The notes: generated by a model not told the origin, from the letters alone. Counted from the stretch's first letter, positions 26,326-35,103 are shown. The stretch: DNA of 64,000 nucleotides from Entomobacter blattae (GCF_014672835.1 NZ_CP060244.1:2287001-2351000), one strand, 5' to 3'. Numbers and translations: made by a program.

Positions 26326-27353
26326 GTGTTATCACATTTAAACCCGCGGTTAGGGGGAGAATTCCCTTATTGTTTGCCCTTGCAGGCTCCAGTGGGTCGG
26401 GAAAAACCTATTCCGCCCTTCGGCTTGCCACCGGTCTCGCTAACGGTGGAACGATTGCCGTTATCGATACAGAGGCAGGCAGGGCATCGCATTATGCCCA
26501 GTATTTCAAGTTCCTGCACGGCCTGCTTGAGCCACCCTTTACCCCAGAGCGCTACCTTGAAGCCATAGAAGCCGCAGAAAAAGCGGGGGCGGACGTTATT
26601 GTTATCGATAGCATGACCCATGAATGGGCTGGTGAAGGGGGCTGTTCTGATATCCATGACGAAACGGCCAGGAGAATGGCAATCTATAAAAATGTTCTTG
26701 ATGAGCGCAAGCTGGCCAACGTTTCTACCGTCGCCTGGGCAGAAGCCAAAGTAAGGCATAAGAGAATGATGAGCAGGCTTTTACAAAAAAGAGCACATCT
26801 CATTTTCTGCCTTCGTGCAGAGGAAAAAATCAAGATTGTCAAAGACCCGAATACCGGTAAAACGCTAGTCGAAAACGCCGGATGGACACCAATTTGTGAA
26901 AAAAACTTCATGTATGAAATGACGGGTTCGGTCACCCTCAGTGACGCTAACCCTGGGGTTATAAATTATGAGCTGACAAAAAAGCTCTCCAACGAGCTTC
27001 AACCCATTTTCCGCAACAAAACCGCCATTGATGAAAATATGGGGAATACACTCCTTGAGTGGTCAAATGGGGTAAACCAGAATAAGCCAGTTCAAGAGAA
27101 TAGCGGGCCAGCCAAGCAGGTTGATTATGTTTCCCTCATGGAAGGCAGGCTCAAAAACGCACGAAATACCGATGAAGTAAACCGCGTTTTTACCCAATGG
27201 GAAGCAACCAAAACAAAAGCTGAACAGGCAGGGCGGCCAATTGCGGACACTGTAGCTGATCAGGTGCAGGCCCTTATTGATGAACGCCACAACCAGCTTT
27301 ATCAACCCGAACCACAAGAGCCAGAGTGGGCAATGGATGAGGCCGCATCATGA
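26322..27353 (+). CDS. Phage RecA-like AAA ATPase
   Basis: A 343-aa phage nucleotide-binding protein (AAA_24 / RecA-like). Walker A GSSGSGKTYSALRLA at residues 22-36 and Walker B DVIVIDSMTHEW near 89-100 are clear. The C-terminal third (from about 260) is charged and probably helical. Its neighbours, an exonuclease and replication-type genes, suggest a recombination or replication accessory role. Confidence 0.85.
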   Translation: MSVITFKPAVRGRIPLLFALAGSSGSGKTYSALRLATGLANGGTIAVIDTEAGRASHYAQYFKFLHGLLEPPFTPERYLEAIEAAEKAGADVIVIDSMTHEWAGEGGCSDIHDETARRMAIYKNVLDERKLANVSTVAWAEAKVRHKRMMSRLLQKRAHLIFCLRAEEKIKIVKDPNTGKTLVENAGWTPICEKNFMYEMTGSVTLSDANPGVINYELTKKLSNELQPIFRNKTAIDENMGNTLLEWSNGVNQNKPVQENSGPAKQVDYVSLMEGRLKNARNTDEVNRVFTQWEATKTKAEQAGRPIADTVADQVQALIDERHNQLYQPEPQEPEWAMDEAAS

Positions 27354-27454
27354 CCCCTCACCTGCTTGCTTCAGAACTCCTCTACGGCCTCATAGCCCAA
27401 GGCGCGCTGATCGCGCTCATGTTCGCGGTCATTGCTCTTGTGAGCCGAAAATAA
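27350..27454 (+). CDS. Small membrane peptide, hypothetical
   Basis: A 34-aa frame that overlaps the ATPase stop by 4 bp (ATGA) and abuts the next start. Residues 9-31 (ELLYGLIAQGALIALMFAVIALV) form a single membrane span. Tight coupling on both sides supports translation. Function unknown. Confidence 0.45.
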   Translation: MTPHLLASELLYGLIAQGALIALMFAVIALVSRK

Positions 27455-27607
27455 ATGCCCTGGAACTACGGTAATTACACCAACGACGACCTCGACCAGC
27501 TACAGCGTTTTTTCACAGATATTCCAAATTGTGAAGATGCACTAGCCGAGGTCACAGAAGAAATAGAGAAACGAAATGAACACCACACACCAGCCGTCAC
27601 ACGGTGA
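27455..27607 (+). CDS. Small acidic protein, hypothetical
   Basis: A 50-aa frame starting right after the preceding stop and overlapping the next gene by 32 bp. Asp/Glu-rich (NDDLDQLQRFF; ALAEVTEEIEKRNE). Not recognised; retained for its tight packing. Confidence 0.45.
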   Translation: MPWNYGNYTNDDLDQLQRFFTDIPNCEDALAEVTEEIEKRNEHHTPAVTR

Positions 27608-28043
27608 ACTCCTAGTCCAATACCACTACGCAATTATGGCTAACGACACGATTAAAATTCAAGCCATTAAAAATCAGATACTGGACAAGCTAGAGGCCAA
27701 TAGCAGGCCAATAACACAGGGGGAGATAGAACGTAGAGGGTTTGAGAATTGGCTCTATAGCTACTCAATAGATAGCAGTTTTGGCGATATTAATATTAGC
27801 GAAAAATTTGATATGGAGATGCACAATGCTACGCCAGGAGAAATATATATGCTTCACAGATTTGTTTATGCTGGGTTTGGTATTGCTGCCCGTCTAAAAA
27901 ACAAAAAATACCCTGTGCACACGAATTACAAAATTGAAAATGGATTTGGTTATTTCGATGTAGGCGCACTTAAGGCCCTAATGCACGCGGACATTCGCGC
28001 CGGTCTCGTTCTCCCCTACGATGGCTATGAGGAGGAGGAATGA
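27576..28043 (+). CDS. Hypothetical phage early protein (155 aa)
   Basis: Unrecognised 155-aa soluble protein with the C-terminal half containing IYMLHRFVYAGFGIAARLKNKKYPV near residues 92-116. No signal or membrane segment. Located in the early operon between the ATPase and methylase. Confidence 0.6.
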   Translation: MNTTHQPSHGELLVQYHYAIMANDTIKIQAIKNQILDKLEANSRPITQGEIERRGFENWLYSYSIDSSFGDINISEKFDMEMHNATPGEIYMLHRFVYAGFGIAARLKNKKYPVHTNYKIENGFGYFDVGALKALMHADIRAGLVLPYDGYEEEE

Positions 28044-28168
28044 TGGAGGATATCATCACAATTTTCAATTCTAGAGAGGCCATTGCTCTTAGAAATTTTA
28101 TTACATTTATTGACTTCTTTGTATTCTGCGTCCTCATCATAATTGTTTTCAGAGAAGGTTGGAAATGA
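28043..28168 (+). CDS. Small membrane protein, hypothetical
   Basis: A 41-aa frame overlapping the previous stop and the methyltransferase start (ATGA at 28165). Residues 17-37 (FITFIDFFVFCVLIIIVF) form one membrane span. Preceded by GGAGGAGGAAT, a strong Shine-Dalgarno. Confidence 0.55.
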   Translation: MEDIITIFNSREAIALRNFITFIDFFVFCVLIIIVFREGWK

Positions 28169-29028
28169 CCCACCTCTACAACGATACGGACAGGAACGCC
28201 AATGCGTGGTTGGCAGAGATTATTAAAAACCATCTACTGCCAGACGGAGATATTAATGAGGGATCTATTTCAGAAATTACCCCTGACGAGGTGTCGGGAT
28301 ACACACAATGTCATTTCTTCTCCGGTATCGGGGGATGGCCATACGCCCTGCAACTCGCAGGATGGCCAGAAGACATGCCAATCTGGACAGGATCATGCCC
28401 CTGTCAACCCTACTCGGTTGCAGGCAAAAAACAGGGGGACAATGATACAAGGCATCTATGGCCAGACCTATTTAGGCTCATCAAAGCCAACCGGCCCCCT
28501 GTCGTTATGGGTGAGCAGGTTGCAGGAAAACTTGGCTATGCTTGGTTCGACGGAGTTTGTGCTGATCTGGAGGGAGAAGGCTACACCTGCCGGGCGGTCG
28601 ATATTCCGTCTTGCGCCGTCAACGCCCCACACATCAGAAACCGCCTCTACTGGATCGCCATGGCCAACACCGACAGTCAACGACTCAAAGAATGTTTCAG
28701 GGAAAAGCCAAATGGGCAGGAACAGCTACGCACTCCCAACCTTGATGACATGGCCGACAGCAACAGCATCGGACAGCAAGAGGGGAAAAGGGACATGCAG
28801 GACGCAGGATACGGGAAAGTATTTGCCACAACATATGACAGCTTCTGGGATAACTGGGTACCAGTCACAAGTAAACTCGACGGAAAAACAAGGCGCGCCG
28901 AACCCACAATTCCTTTGCTGGTTGATGGGCTTTCCGGACGCGTGGCACTCATGCGGGGTTACGGCAATGCAATCGTCCCGCCGCTAGCAGCGCAGGTTAT
29001 ACGGGCATTTATGGAGAGTTTGAGATGA
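28165..29028 (+). CDS. Phage DNA cytosine-C5 methyltransferase
   Basis: A 287-aa C5-cytosine methyltransferase. Motif I FFSGIGG at residues 51-57, motif IV GSCPCQPYS with catalytic Cys80, motif VI GEQV at 116-119, motif VIII-like HIRNRLYW at 156-163, and motif X RGYGNAIVPP near the C-terminus. Compact for the family, with a short target-recognition region, as usual in phages. Likely protects phage DNA from host restriction; no cognate nuclease is next to it. A second long frame (28202-28987) overlaps almost all of it; see findings. Confidence 0.92.
   Translation: MTHLYNDTDRNANAWLAEIIKNHLLPDGDINEGSISEITPDEVSGYTQCHFFSGIGGWPYALQLAGWPEDMPIWTGSCPCQPYSVAGKKQGDNDTRHLWPDLFRLIKANRPPVVMGEQVAGKLGYAWFDGVCADLEGEGYTCRAVDIPSCAVNAPHIRNRLYWIAMANTDSQRLKECFREKPNGQEQLRTPNLDDMADSNSIGQQEGKRDMQDAGYGKVFATTYDSFWDNWVPVTSKLDGKTRRAEPTIPLLVDGLSGRVALMRGYGNAIVPPLAAQVIRAFMESLR
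28202..28987 (+). other. Long overlapping +1 frame inside the methyltransferase gene
   Basis: A 261-codon open frame with an ATG, shifted relative to the methyltransferase. Its translation contains SPVSGDGHTP, WREKATPAGRSIFRL, SPWPTPTVNDSK and a C-terminal NPQFLCWLMGFPDAW, which recall a widely annotated phage protein family rather than random sequence. I do not know whether it is translated; it may be a conserved overprinted frame or a by-product of constrained methylase codons. Confidence 0.35.
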
Positions 29029-29237
29029 GAACTCATTTCGGAATGATTATGAAAAACATACGAAAAAAGAGGAGAATATTTCTTTACGATCAAGCTAAGT
29101 CATTAAAACTAACCGCCTCAGAGCTTTCCAGAATGGAGTGGGGAAAAATGCATGTGCCATCAGCCCTTATAGAAAATATTATAGAAGTTACAGACTTAAC
29201 GGATGAAGAAGTGCTGCAACTAAGAAGGTGTATTTAA
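29025..29237 (+). CDS. Small XRE-type HTH protein
   Basis: A 70-aa protein with helix-turn-helix pattern from about residue 18 to 50 (LYDQAKSLKLTASELSRMEWGK). It overlaps the methylase stop by 4 bp. Probably a phage regulator. Confidence 0.6.
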   Translation: MRTHFGMIMKNIRKKRRIFLYDQAKSLKLTASELSRMEWGKMHVPSALIENIIEVTDLTDEEVLQLRRCI

Positions 29238-29239
29238 AA

Positions 29240-29476
29240 ATGAAACTCACACAAGAACATGTGGACTGGCTGGAAAAACAGTACATAAAAGAATTAGAAA
29301 ATATAGCGCGTTGCAGAGAAGATGATGGTTCTTTTGATGCTCCCATACCTTTAGTTATAGAACTAATGGAACGATATTTTTGCTTTTCTTTACGGAAGAA
29401 AGATAAAAAAGCTTTAAGTAAGCACCTTTCTAAAACCAAACTATCACCAAGGTTAGCTTTTTTTAATTATGAATAA
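29240..29476 (+). CDS. Hypothetical phage early protein (78 aa)
   Basis: A 78-aa charged protein from the ATG at 29240 (MKLTQEHVDWLEKQY); the upstream in-frame GTG overlaps the previous gene. Overlaps the dUTPase start by 8 bp. No family recognised. Confidence 0.55.
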   Translation: MKLTQEHVDWLEKQYIKELENIARCREDDGSFDAPIPLVIELMERYFCFSLRKKDKKALSKHLSKTKLSPRLAFFNYE

Positions 29477-30023
29477 TAAAATGAAACTCAAAATACAAAC
29501 ACTCCCACACTATGATCTAGATAATTGGGGTCTACCGTCTTACGGCTCAGAGGGCGCGGCAGGGTTTGATTTACGGGCGGCTTTACATACAGGCCAAAAA
29601 GAAGCGTTACGGGAGTTATTCGAAAAATCAAACGCAAACGGATATTCCATAATTAAAACCAAAACCAAGGGGGATAAAAACGCTACAAAACTTAACATTC
29701 CATCGGGTTTTGTTGGAATTATCCCTACAGGAATTTGCATTGAAATACCGCAGGGTTGCGAATTACAGATACGGTCACGCTCAGGAATGGGTATGTTCGG
29801 AAGTTTGGTAATCGCCCACGGCACAGGGACTATTGATAGCGACTACAGGGGAGAAATTCTGATAGGACTCAGAAACATGAACCTGACAACACGGGTGATA
29901 AGGAGGGGAGCGTGTATAGCCCAGGCCATTCTCGCACCCGTTTATCGTGCTGAATGGGAACAAACCACGACTCTAACAGAAACACAGAGAGGACAAAATG
30001 GGTTCGGTAGCACGGGATTATAG
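29469..30023 (+). CDS. dut: dUTP diphosphatase
   Basis: A 184-aa trimeric-type dUTPase that hydrolyses dUTP to dUMP. All five motifs are visible: GAAGFDLRA near residue 29, RSRSGMG near 101, GTIDSDYRGEI near 118, RGACIAQAIL near 141 and RGQNGFGSTG at the C-terminus. A roughly 30-residue insertion between motifs 1 and 2 (LFEKSNANGYSIIKTKTKGD) makes it longer than the usual ~150 aa. The start may instead be the second ATG at 29481. Confidence 0.93.
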   Translation: MNNKMKLKIQTLPHYDLDNWGLPSYGSEGAAGFDLRAALHTGQKEALRELFEKSNANGYSIIKTKTKGDKNATKLNIPSGFVGIIPTGICIEIPQGCELQIRSRSGMGMFGSLVIAHGTGTIDSDYRGEILIGLRNMNLTTRVIRRGACIAQAILAPVYRAEWEQTTTLTETQRGQNGFGSTGL

Positions 30024-30222
30024 TATTAAAAGTTATAAAAATACAGCACGAGAGCAATGCGCTTATTTTGATGATGATTTACTTGTTTCGGTGTTTATGC
30101 AGAATTGTAATGCTGATTTAAAGAAAAAATATAAATCCATAGCTGGCGGGGTAAGAGCACAGCGCAGAATTTTCAGACAAGAAATCCTACGCCGCATGAA
30201 GGAGGGTAGAGATGATCAGTAA
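29998..30222 (+). CDS. Hypothetical phage early protein (74 aa)
   Basis: A 74-aa basic protein (KKKYKSIAGGVRAQRRIFRQEILRRMKEG) overlapping the dUTPase 3' end by 26 bp and the next start by 11 bp. Function unknown. Confidence 0.5.
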   Translation: MGSVARDYSIKSYKNTAREQCAYFDDDLLVSVFMQNCNADLKKKYKSIAGGVRAQRRIFRQEILRRMKEGRDDQ

Positions 30223-30445
30223 ATCAGCAATGAAGCGGTGGAATGAAGATTTAAATAATCACCTTGGGCTATATGTCAAGGCGCATTTAAATGTATACGC
30301 CCCAAGACCCGAAAAGCCGGATCAAGAAGAAAAACCGAGTTGGTATAAATACCCCGTTGATCGTCTGGAAGAAGCCAAAAACAACCTAAATAACCACATA
30401 AAACACCTCACCTACTGGCTGGAAGAGGGAGAAAGCGATGAGTGA
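30212..30445 (+). CDS. Hypothetical phage early protein (77 aa)
   Basis: A 77-aa charged protein (MKRWNEDLNNHLGLYVKAHLNVYAPRPEKP), overlapping both neighbours by 8-11 bp within the early operon. Function unknown. Confidence 0.5.
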   Translation: MISKSAMKRWNEDLNNHLGLYVKAHLNVYAPRPEKPDQEEKPSWYKYPVDRLEEAKNNLNNHIKHLTYWLEEGESDE

Positions 30446-30740
30446 AACGATAGAACGCTACCTTACTCCTAAAATGGTTGCAGAACGCCTTAACTGCACT
30501 CCTGAAACCGTGCGCAAGGCAATACGAGATGGCAAACTGAAAGCGCATAGGCTTGGGCCAAAGTTTATCCGTGTTTCGCCTCATGACCTGAACATTTTTA
30601 TGCAAAACTATATATGTCAGACAAACAGCCAGAACTCAAGCTCTACCGTGGAAAATGGTATATCACATGGTATGAAAACAACAGCCGTAAGAGGCTTTCA
30701 ACAGGAACGCCAGATAAGAAAACTGCATTCCAGGCATTAA
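30438..30740 (+). CDS. Excisionase-like HTH protein
   Basis: A 100-aa protein whose first 60 residues are a helix_turn_helix_17 / excisionase-type DNA-binding domain (TPKMVAERLNCTPETVRKAIRDGKLKAHRLGPKFIRV). It precedes and overlaps the integrase gene by 127 bp, the normal place for a recombination directionality factor. The C-terminal 40 residues lie within the overlap and look nonspecific. Confidence 0.7.
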   Translation: MSETIERYLTPKMVAERLNCTPETVRKAIRDGKLKAHRLGPKFIRVSPHDLNIFMQNYICQTNSQNSSSTVENGISHGMKTTAVRGFQQERQIRKLHSRH

Positions 30741-31648
30741 CTGATTTTGTTAAAAACTATAATGATAAACCTACCGAGTTTACTGTATCTCACGCTCTAG
30801 AACGTTATATTAATGCCAGAAAAGGCAAGGTTATGGCATTGTCTAGAATTCAGGAAGCCTCAATCAGGATCATTGAAATTATAGGGGACCTACGCATTGA
30901 TCAAATCAACCAAAATACGTGGGATTATTATTCGTCAAAACGATTTGTAAGGCCTGGTAGGATAAAGGGAAATAAAGCCGATATACAAATACCTGTTTCA
31001 AGCGGCACATTGAGGCGTGAATTCAATGTATTGAAAGCCGCGCTAAACCTCGCTGTAAAAGAAAATTTCTTACAAAAACTCCCTCCCCTACAGCCCCCTT
31101 CTGAAACTGCACCAAGAAACCGATACCTGACAAAAGAGGAGGCTCGCAAACTTCTTGATGCCTGCACAACACATCATATAAAGGTTTTTCTTTCCCTGGC
31201 ATTTTATACCGGATCAAGAAAGGGGGCAATCCTTGCCCTAACCTGGGATAGGGTTGATTTTAAAAATGGCATGCTGGACTTTCAAGAGCCTGGCAGGCAA
31301 CTCACCGCAAAGCGTAGGGCGATCGTTCCCATACATGAAAACCTACTGATCATTCTCAAGGAAGCCTATCAATACTCAACATGTAATTATGTTGTGGAAT
31401 ATAATTCAAGGAAAGTTAGCAGTGGGATTCGTTGGCCATTCCAGAAGTTATGTAAAAAAGCAGAATTGGACTGGATACCAACCCCTCACCACATTAAACA
31501 CAGCGTAGCTTCATGGATGGCTATGGACGGTGTACCAATAGACCAGGCTGCCGATTGGTTAGCAACCGACCCAAAAACACTTAGAAAAGTATACAGGAAA
31601 TTCGACCCAACATACCTAAGAAAATTTACAAAAGCGTTGGATATTTAA
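30614..31648 (+). CDS. int: Tyrosine-family phage integrase
   Basis: A 344-aa tyrosine recombinase. The N-terminal AP2-like arm-binding part (YRGKWYITWYENNSRKRLSTG) is followed by a core-binding domain and a catalytic domain with Arg202 (YTGSRKGA), the His-x-x-x-His box as HHIKHSVASW near 292-301 and Tyr327 (KVYRKF). The usual second Arg of HxxRH is Lys295 here, which could lower activity. It ends 62 bp before the 3' end of tRNA-Glu, so site-specific insertion there is likely. Confidence 0.93.
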   Translation: MSDKQPELKLYRGKWYITWYENNSRKRLSTGTPDKKTAFQALTDFVKNYNDKPTEFTVSHALERYINARKGKVMALSRIQEASIRIIEIIGDLRIDQINQNTWDYYSSKRFVRPGRIKGNKADIQIPVSSGTLRREFNVLKAALNLAVKENFLQKLPPLQPPSETAPRNRYLTKEEARKLLDACTTHHIKVFLSLAFYTGSRKGAILALTWDRVDFKNGMLDFQEPGRQLTAKRRAIVPIHENLLIILKEAYQYSTCNYVVEYNSRKVSSGIRWPFQKLCKKAELDWIPTPHHIKHSVASWMAMDGVPIDQAADWLATDPKTLRKVYRKFDPTYLRKFTKALDI

Positions 31649-31653
31649 GCTGC

Positions 31654-31669
31654 TGGTTCAATTGAACCA
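31654..31669. repeat. 16-bp perfect palindrome after int
   Basis: TGGTTCAATTGAACCA, 5 bp after the integrase stop and 41 bp from the tRNA-Glu CCA end. No T-run follows. It may be an integrase-arm or regulator site in the attachment region, or a weak terminator. Confidence 0.5.
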
Positions 31670-31710
31670 AAACGCCATTGTGGATAACCAAAAATATCCT
31701 TATAAATCAA

Positions 31711-31786
31711 TGGCGTCCCGTACGGGATTCGAACCCGTGTTGCCGCCGTGAAAGGGCGATGTCCTAGGCCTCTAGACGAACGGGAC
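31711..31786 (-). tRNA. tRNA-Glu (TTC)
   Basis: Minus-strand cloverleaf with GTCCCGT / ACGGGAC acceptor arms, anticodon loop CTTTCAC (anticodon TTC), T-loop GGTTCGAATCC and encoded CCA at 31713-31711. It is the presumed attachment gene of prophage region 1. Confidence 0.95.
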
Positions 31787-31837
31787 AAGAGGTGAAATGG
31801 TAGATATATGACTCTTCTTATATGGTCAAGGGGCGTT

Positions 31838-33703
31838 TTATACTTTTGTGGCATCTTTTATAAAAAAAGATAAGTTTTTTTGGCCATTCCAATGCTCAGC
31901 CCGCAATTGACCAACAACATGCCACCATCCCTCATAATTCTCTTCTAAAGCCTGCGCCACAGGAGAATGACTGGCCTGAAATAAAATCCCCTTAAGCCTG
32001 ATCCCTCCTTCTGATGAAAAAATAACCCGTAAAGTATTTCCTTTATCCCCTATTCTATCTTTCCTGACCACCCGCAAATAAGGAACGGCCAGAACAGGTT
32101 CCTCATTCCCATTTCCAAAAGGGGCCATCACGGCCAAGTCTTCTGCCAAATTTAGGGTAAGAGCTGGTGCGGAAACGATACGGTCAATAATCAGGTCAGG
32201 TTTGGGGGGTAAATCCACTGCATCTTTCAGGCTTTTTTCTAAAAAACTATGAAAAACTTCTTGTTTTTCAACATCAAGGGCAAAGCCAGCAGCCATGGCA
32301 TGCCCTCCACCGCCCTTAAGTAAACCCGCTTGAACAGCCTGCATAATGGGAAAGGCAATATCTAACCCAACGACAGAACGGGCAGAACCTTTTATAAGGC
32401 CCTCTTCCTCCAAATGAACCCCAACCAAAGCAGGTCGGTTAAACGCCTCTTTAATACGGCCAGCAATAATGCCAACGACCCCTTGATGCCACTCCCGGCC
32501 AGAAAGCAAAATAGTTGCACACCCGCTTTTAACCTGCTTTTCTGCCTGTTCCATGGCATATTTGAGAATATCGCCTTCTATTACCTGTCGGTTTTTGTTA
32601 ACCTCGTCAAGCTTATAGGCTATCTGAAGGGCCTCTTCTTCATCTCGGCTTGTCAAAAGCTTAACCCCTAAAGAGGAATCCCCTATACGGCCGCCAGCAT
32701 TAATACGTGGCCCCAAAGCAAAGCCAAGAGATGTTACCGTATAAGGGTGTTTAACCCCTGCAACCTTTCCCAACATTCTTAACCCAACCCTCTCCTGGGC
32801 AGTGATAACCTTAAGGCCTTGGGCTACCAAGGCTCGGTTCATGTGTGTAAGGGGCATAACATCGCATACAGTCGCCAAGGCAACCAAATCCAGATAGTGT
32901 TTAAGATCTGGCTCTTTTCGTGCGTTAAAAAAGCCTCCCTCCCTCAAGAGTTTAAAGCTGGCTATACACCCCATAAAGACAACGCCGGCAGCACATAAAT
33001 TAGAAAAAATGGGCTTATCACCACCAGGGCGGTTGGGATTAACCACCGCTGTAACCTTCGGCAATTCCTCTGATTTATGATGGTCAAAAACCACAATATC
33101 TCCCCCCTGTAATAAGGGATTAAGGATTGGGCCGGCAACAGTCCCACAATCAACACACACAATCAGGGTGGCACCCTTTTGCCGCAAGTTCTCAATAGCC
33201 TCCTTATTGGGACCATAACCTTCTTGAATGCGATCGGGGACATGAATATGAACCATGCATCCCAACTCCATAAGAACAAGCTGCAAAAGAGCTCCTGCAC
33301 AAGCGCCATCTACATCATAATCAGCAAAAATGCCGACAGTCTCAGAATTTTTAATAGCTTGCACAAGCCGGCTAGCCGCTTTTTCCATTTCCTGCATCAA
33401 AAATGGATTGACCAGTGTTTTCCTTAAAGTAGGGGAAAGATAATCCTCCACCTCATCAAAGGGAATGCCACGGCTACTAATGAGGCCTGCCAAAAAATCA
33501 GAAATTTGTAATTGCTGGGAAAGTCGGGCCGATAAGCGCTCTTTTTGGGCAATTTCCTGCTCACTCTCTGAATGATCCCCCTGCAAGGAGCTTCGCCAAA
33601 GCCAGCGCCGATGACTAGCACTGGAACCAACATTTAATACATATCGAGAACCGCCCCCTTCTTGCTGTTGAGATTGGGTGCACCCTAGCATTTTTGTCGA
33701 CAC
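31838..33703 (-). CDS. recJ: Single-stranded-DNA-specific exonuclease RecJ
   Basis: A 621-aa 5'-3' ssDNA exonuclease of the DHH family used in RecF recombination and repair. Visible: FADYDVDGACAGALL near residue 122 (DHH motif I), VVFDHHKSEELP near 205 (DHH), and DHHA1 with LLKGGGGHAMAAGFAL near 470. The C-terminal OB-like part follows. The ATG at 33703 gives a slightly long N-terminus (about 30 poorly conserved residues), so a later start is possible. Confidence 0.95.
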   Translation of the reverse strand: MSTKMLGCTQSQQQEGGGSRYVLNVGSSASHRRWLWRSSLQGDHSESEQEIAQKERLSARLSQQLQISDFLAGLISSRGIPFDEVEDYLSPTLRKTLVNPFLMQEMEKAASRLVQAIKNSETVGIFADYDVDGACAGALLQLVLMELGCMVHIHVPDRIQEGYGPNKEAIENLRQKGATLIVCVDCGTVAGPILNPLLQGGDIVVFDHHKSEELPKVTAVVNPNRPGGDKPIFSNLCAAGVVFMGCIASFKLLREGGFFNARKEPDLKHYLDLVALATVCDVMPLTHMNRALVAQGLKVITAQERVGLRMLGKVAGVKHPYTVTSLGFALGPRINAGGRIGDSSLGVKLLTSRDEEEALQIAYKLDEVNKNRQVIEGDILKYAMEQAEKQVKSGCATILLSGREWHQGVVGIIAGRIKEAFNRPALVGVHLEEEGLIKGSARSVVGLDIAFPIMQAVQAGLLKGGGGHAMAAGFALDVEKQEVFHSFLEKSLKDAVDLPPKPDLIIDRIVSAPALTLNLAEDLAVMAPFGNGNEEPVLAVPYLRVVRKDRIGDKGNTLRVIFSSEGGIRLKGILFQASHSPVAQALEENYEGWWHVVGQLRAEHWNGQKNLSFFIKDATKV

Positions 33704-33741
33704 CGGCTTTCTCCCACCATTGATAAGCTGCTAAAACGTAT

Positions 33742-35103
33742 TTAGGTATGCCCAATCATCCGGATCATAACGGGCTGGCCTACAACCTGGGGCAATGCAG
33801 AAATAAGGCTTATCGCCCGCATCACCGAAGCTTCCAGTGTAGAATGGGTAATAAAAACAAGAGGAACATTCTTAAAAGTACCCTCCGTTTCGTAACGCTC
33901 TTCCTCCTGCAGCATGCTTTTAAGGGAAACACCACAATCACGCAGGCATGCCGTAATATCGGCAACAACGCCAGGCCTATCATTAACATCTACCCGAATA
34001 TAATATGGGCCTTCAAACATATCGCGCGAGACACTTCTAATAGGAGATCCACCAGAATGATAGGCCCCCCAAACGGGCACAGTACTCCCCCTTGCCACAT
34101 CTATTAAATCAGCAACAACAGCCGTAGCCGTTGGACCCGCCCCTGCCCCGGGGCCCTCTAGTGTGAGTTGACCTATAAAATCCCCTTTTGCCACAATGGC
34201 ATTAAACACCCCATCCACATACCCCAATGGGTGGCCACCTGCCACCAAACACGGATGCACCCTTGCTTCAAGCTCGCCATTGCGGGTCAAGCAGGAAATA
34301 CCCAAAAGCTTTAATCTATACCCCATTTTTTCAGCAAAATGCAGATCATCTGCACCGATATGGCGAATTCCTTCAATATAGATTGAAGAAAAATCAACCG
34401 GCATTCCAAAGGATAGGGCCGCAAGAATACAAAGCTTATGAGCTGTATCTATCCCATCAATATCGGTAGAGGGGTCAGCTTCAGCATAGCCCAATGCCTG
34501 AGCTTCTTTCAAGATTTCTGCAAAATCTCGCCCTGTTTTACGCATTGTACTAAGAATATAATTGCACGTTCCATTTAAAATCCCGCCTACCCAGTAAAGA
34601 TGGTCTGCAGCCAATCCCTCGCGTATGGCCTTAATAACGGGAATTCCCCCCGCCACAGCGGCCTCAAACATGAGCGGCACAGAGTTTTTCTGGGCTATAT
34701 CGGCCAGTTCTACCCCATGTACGGCAATGAGAGCCTTATTGGCCGTAACAACAGGTTTTACCGCCTGCAAAGCTTTTTTGACCACAGACCGTGCAGCCCC
34801 CTCTGCCCCGCCAATCAGCTCTATGACAACGTCTACTTCTGGGTCATCGACCAGAGCCTCAGGCTGCTCATACCAGCGATAACCCGAAAGATCGACCCCC
34901 CTATTGCGATGGCGATCCCGGGAGGAAACGGCCACCACTTTTAACGCACACCCCGCCCGGGCAGCAATAACAGCCGCATTTTTCTCCAACAGGCGTAACA
35001 CACCTACGCCGACTGTTCCCAAACCGACAATGCCGAGACGCAAAGGTGAGGACTCTGCTGAACGTTTGGGAGGGGCATATAAAGGCATGGTTTTTTCTTT
35101 CAT
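33742..35103 (-). CDS. hom: Homoserine dehydrogenase
   Basis: A 453-aa NAD(P)-dependent enzyme that reduces aspartate semialdehyde to homoserine for threonine and methionine synthesis. GIVGLGTVGVGVL near residue 25 is the nucleotide-binding loop; GGILNGTCNYIL near 190 and EADPSTDIDGIDTAHKL near 225 belong to the catalytic domain; a C-terminal ACT domain (RVDVNDRPGVVADITACL near 370) suggests feedback control. An alternative ATG (MPLYAPPKR) lies 15 bp downstream of the first. Confidence 0.96.
   Translation of the reverse strand: MKEKTMPLYAPPKRSAESSPLRLGIVGLGTVGVGVLRLLEKNAAVIAARAGCALKVVAVSSRDRHRNRGVDLSGYRWYEQPEALVDDPEVDVVIELIGGAEGAARSVVKKALQAVKPVVTANKALIAVHGVELADIAQKNSVPLMFEAAVAGGIPVIKAIREGLAADHLYWVGGILNGTCNYILSTMRKTGRDFAEILKEAQALGYAEADPSTDIDGIDTAHKLCILAALSFGMPVDFSSIYIEGIRHIGADDLHFAEKMGYRLKLLGISCLTRNGELEARVHPCLVAGGHPLGYVDGVFNAIVAKGDFIGQLTLEGPGAGAGPTATAVVADLIDVARGSTVPVWGAYHSGGSPIRSVSRDMFEGPYYIRVDVNDRPGVVADITACLRDCGVSLKSMLQEEERYETEGTFKNVPLVFITHSTLEASVMRAISLISALPQVVGQPVMIRMIGHT

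Larger units (their letters stand above)
17452..31786. mobile_element. Prophage region 1, defective, next to tRNA-Glu
   Basis: Phage head genes on the minus strand (25.5 to 17.45 kb) and recombination, methylase, dUTPase, excisionase and integrase genes on the plus strand (25.7 to 31.65 kb), ending at tRNA-Glu. Terminase, portal, tail and lysis genes are missing. The integrase lies 60 bp from the tRNA 3' end, the usual attachment place. I could not find a second copy of the tRNA 3' end at the left border, so the left att site is lost or lies elsewhere. Confidence 0.85.
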
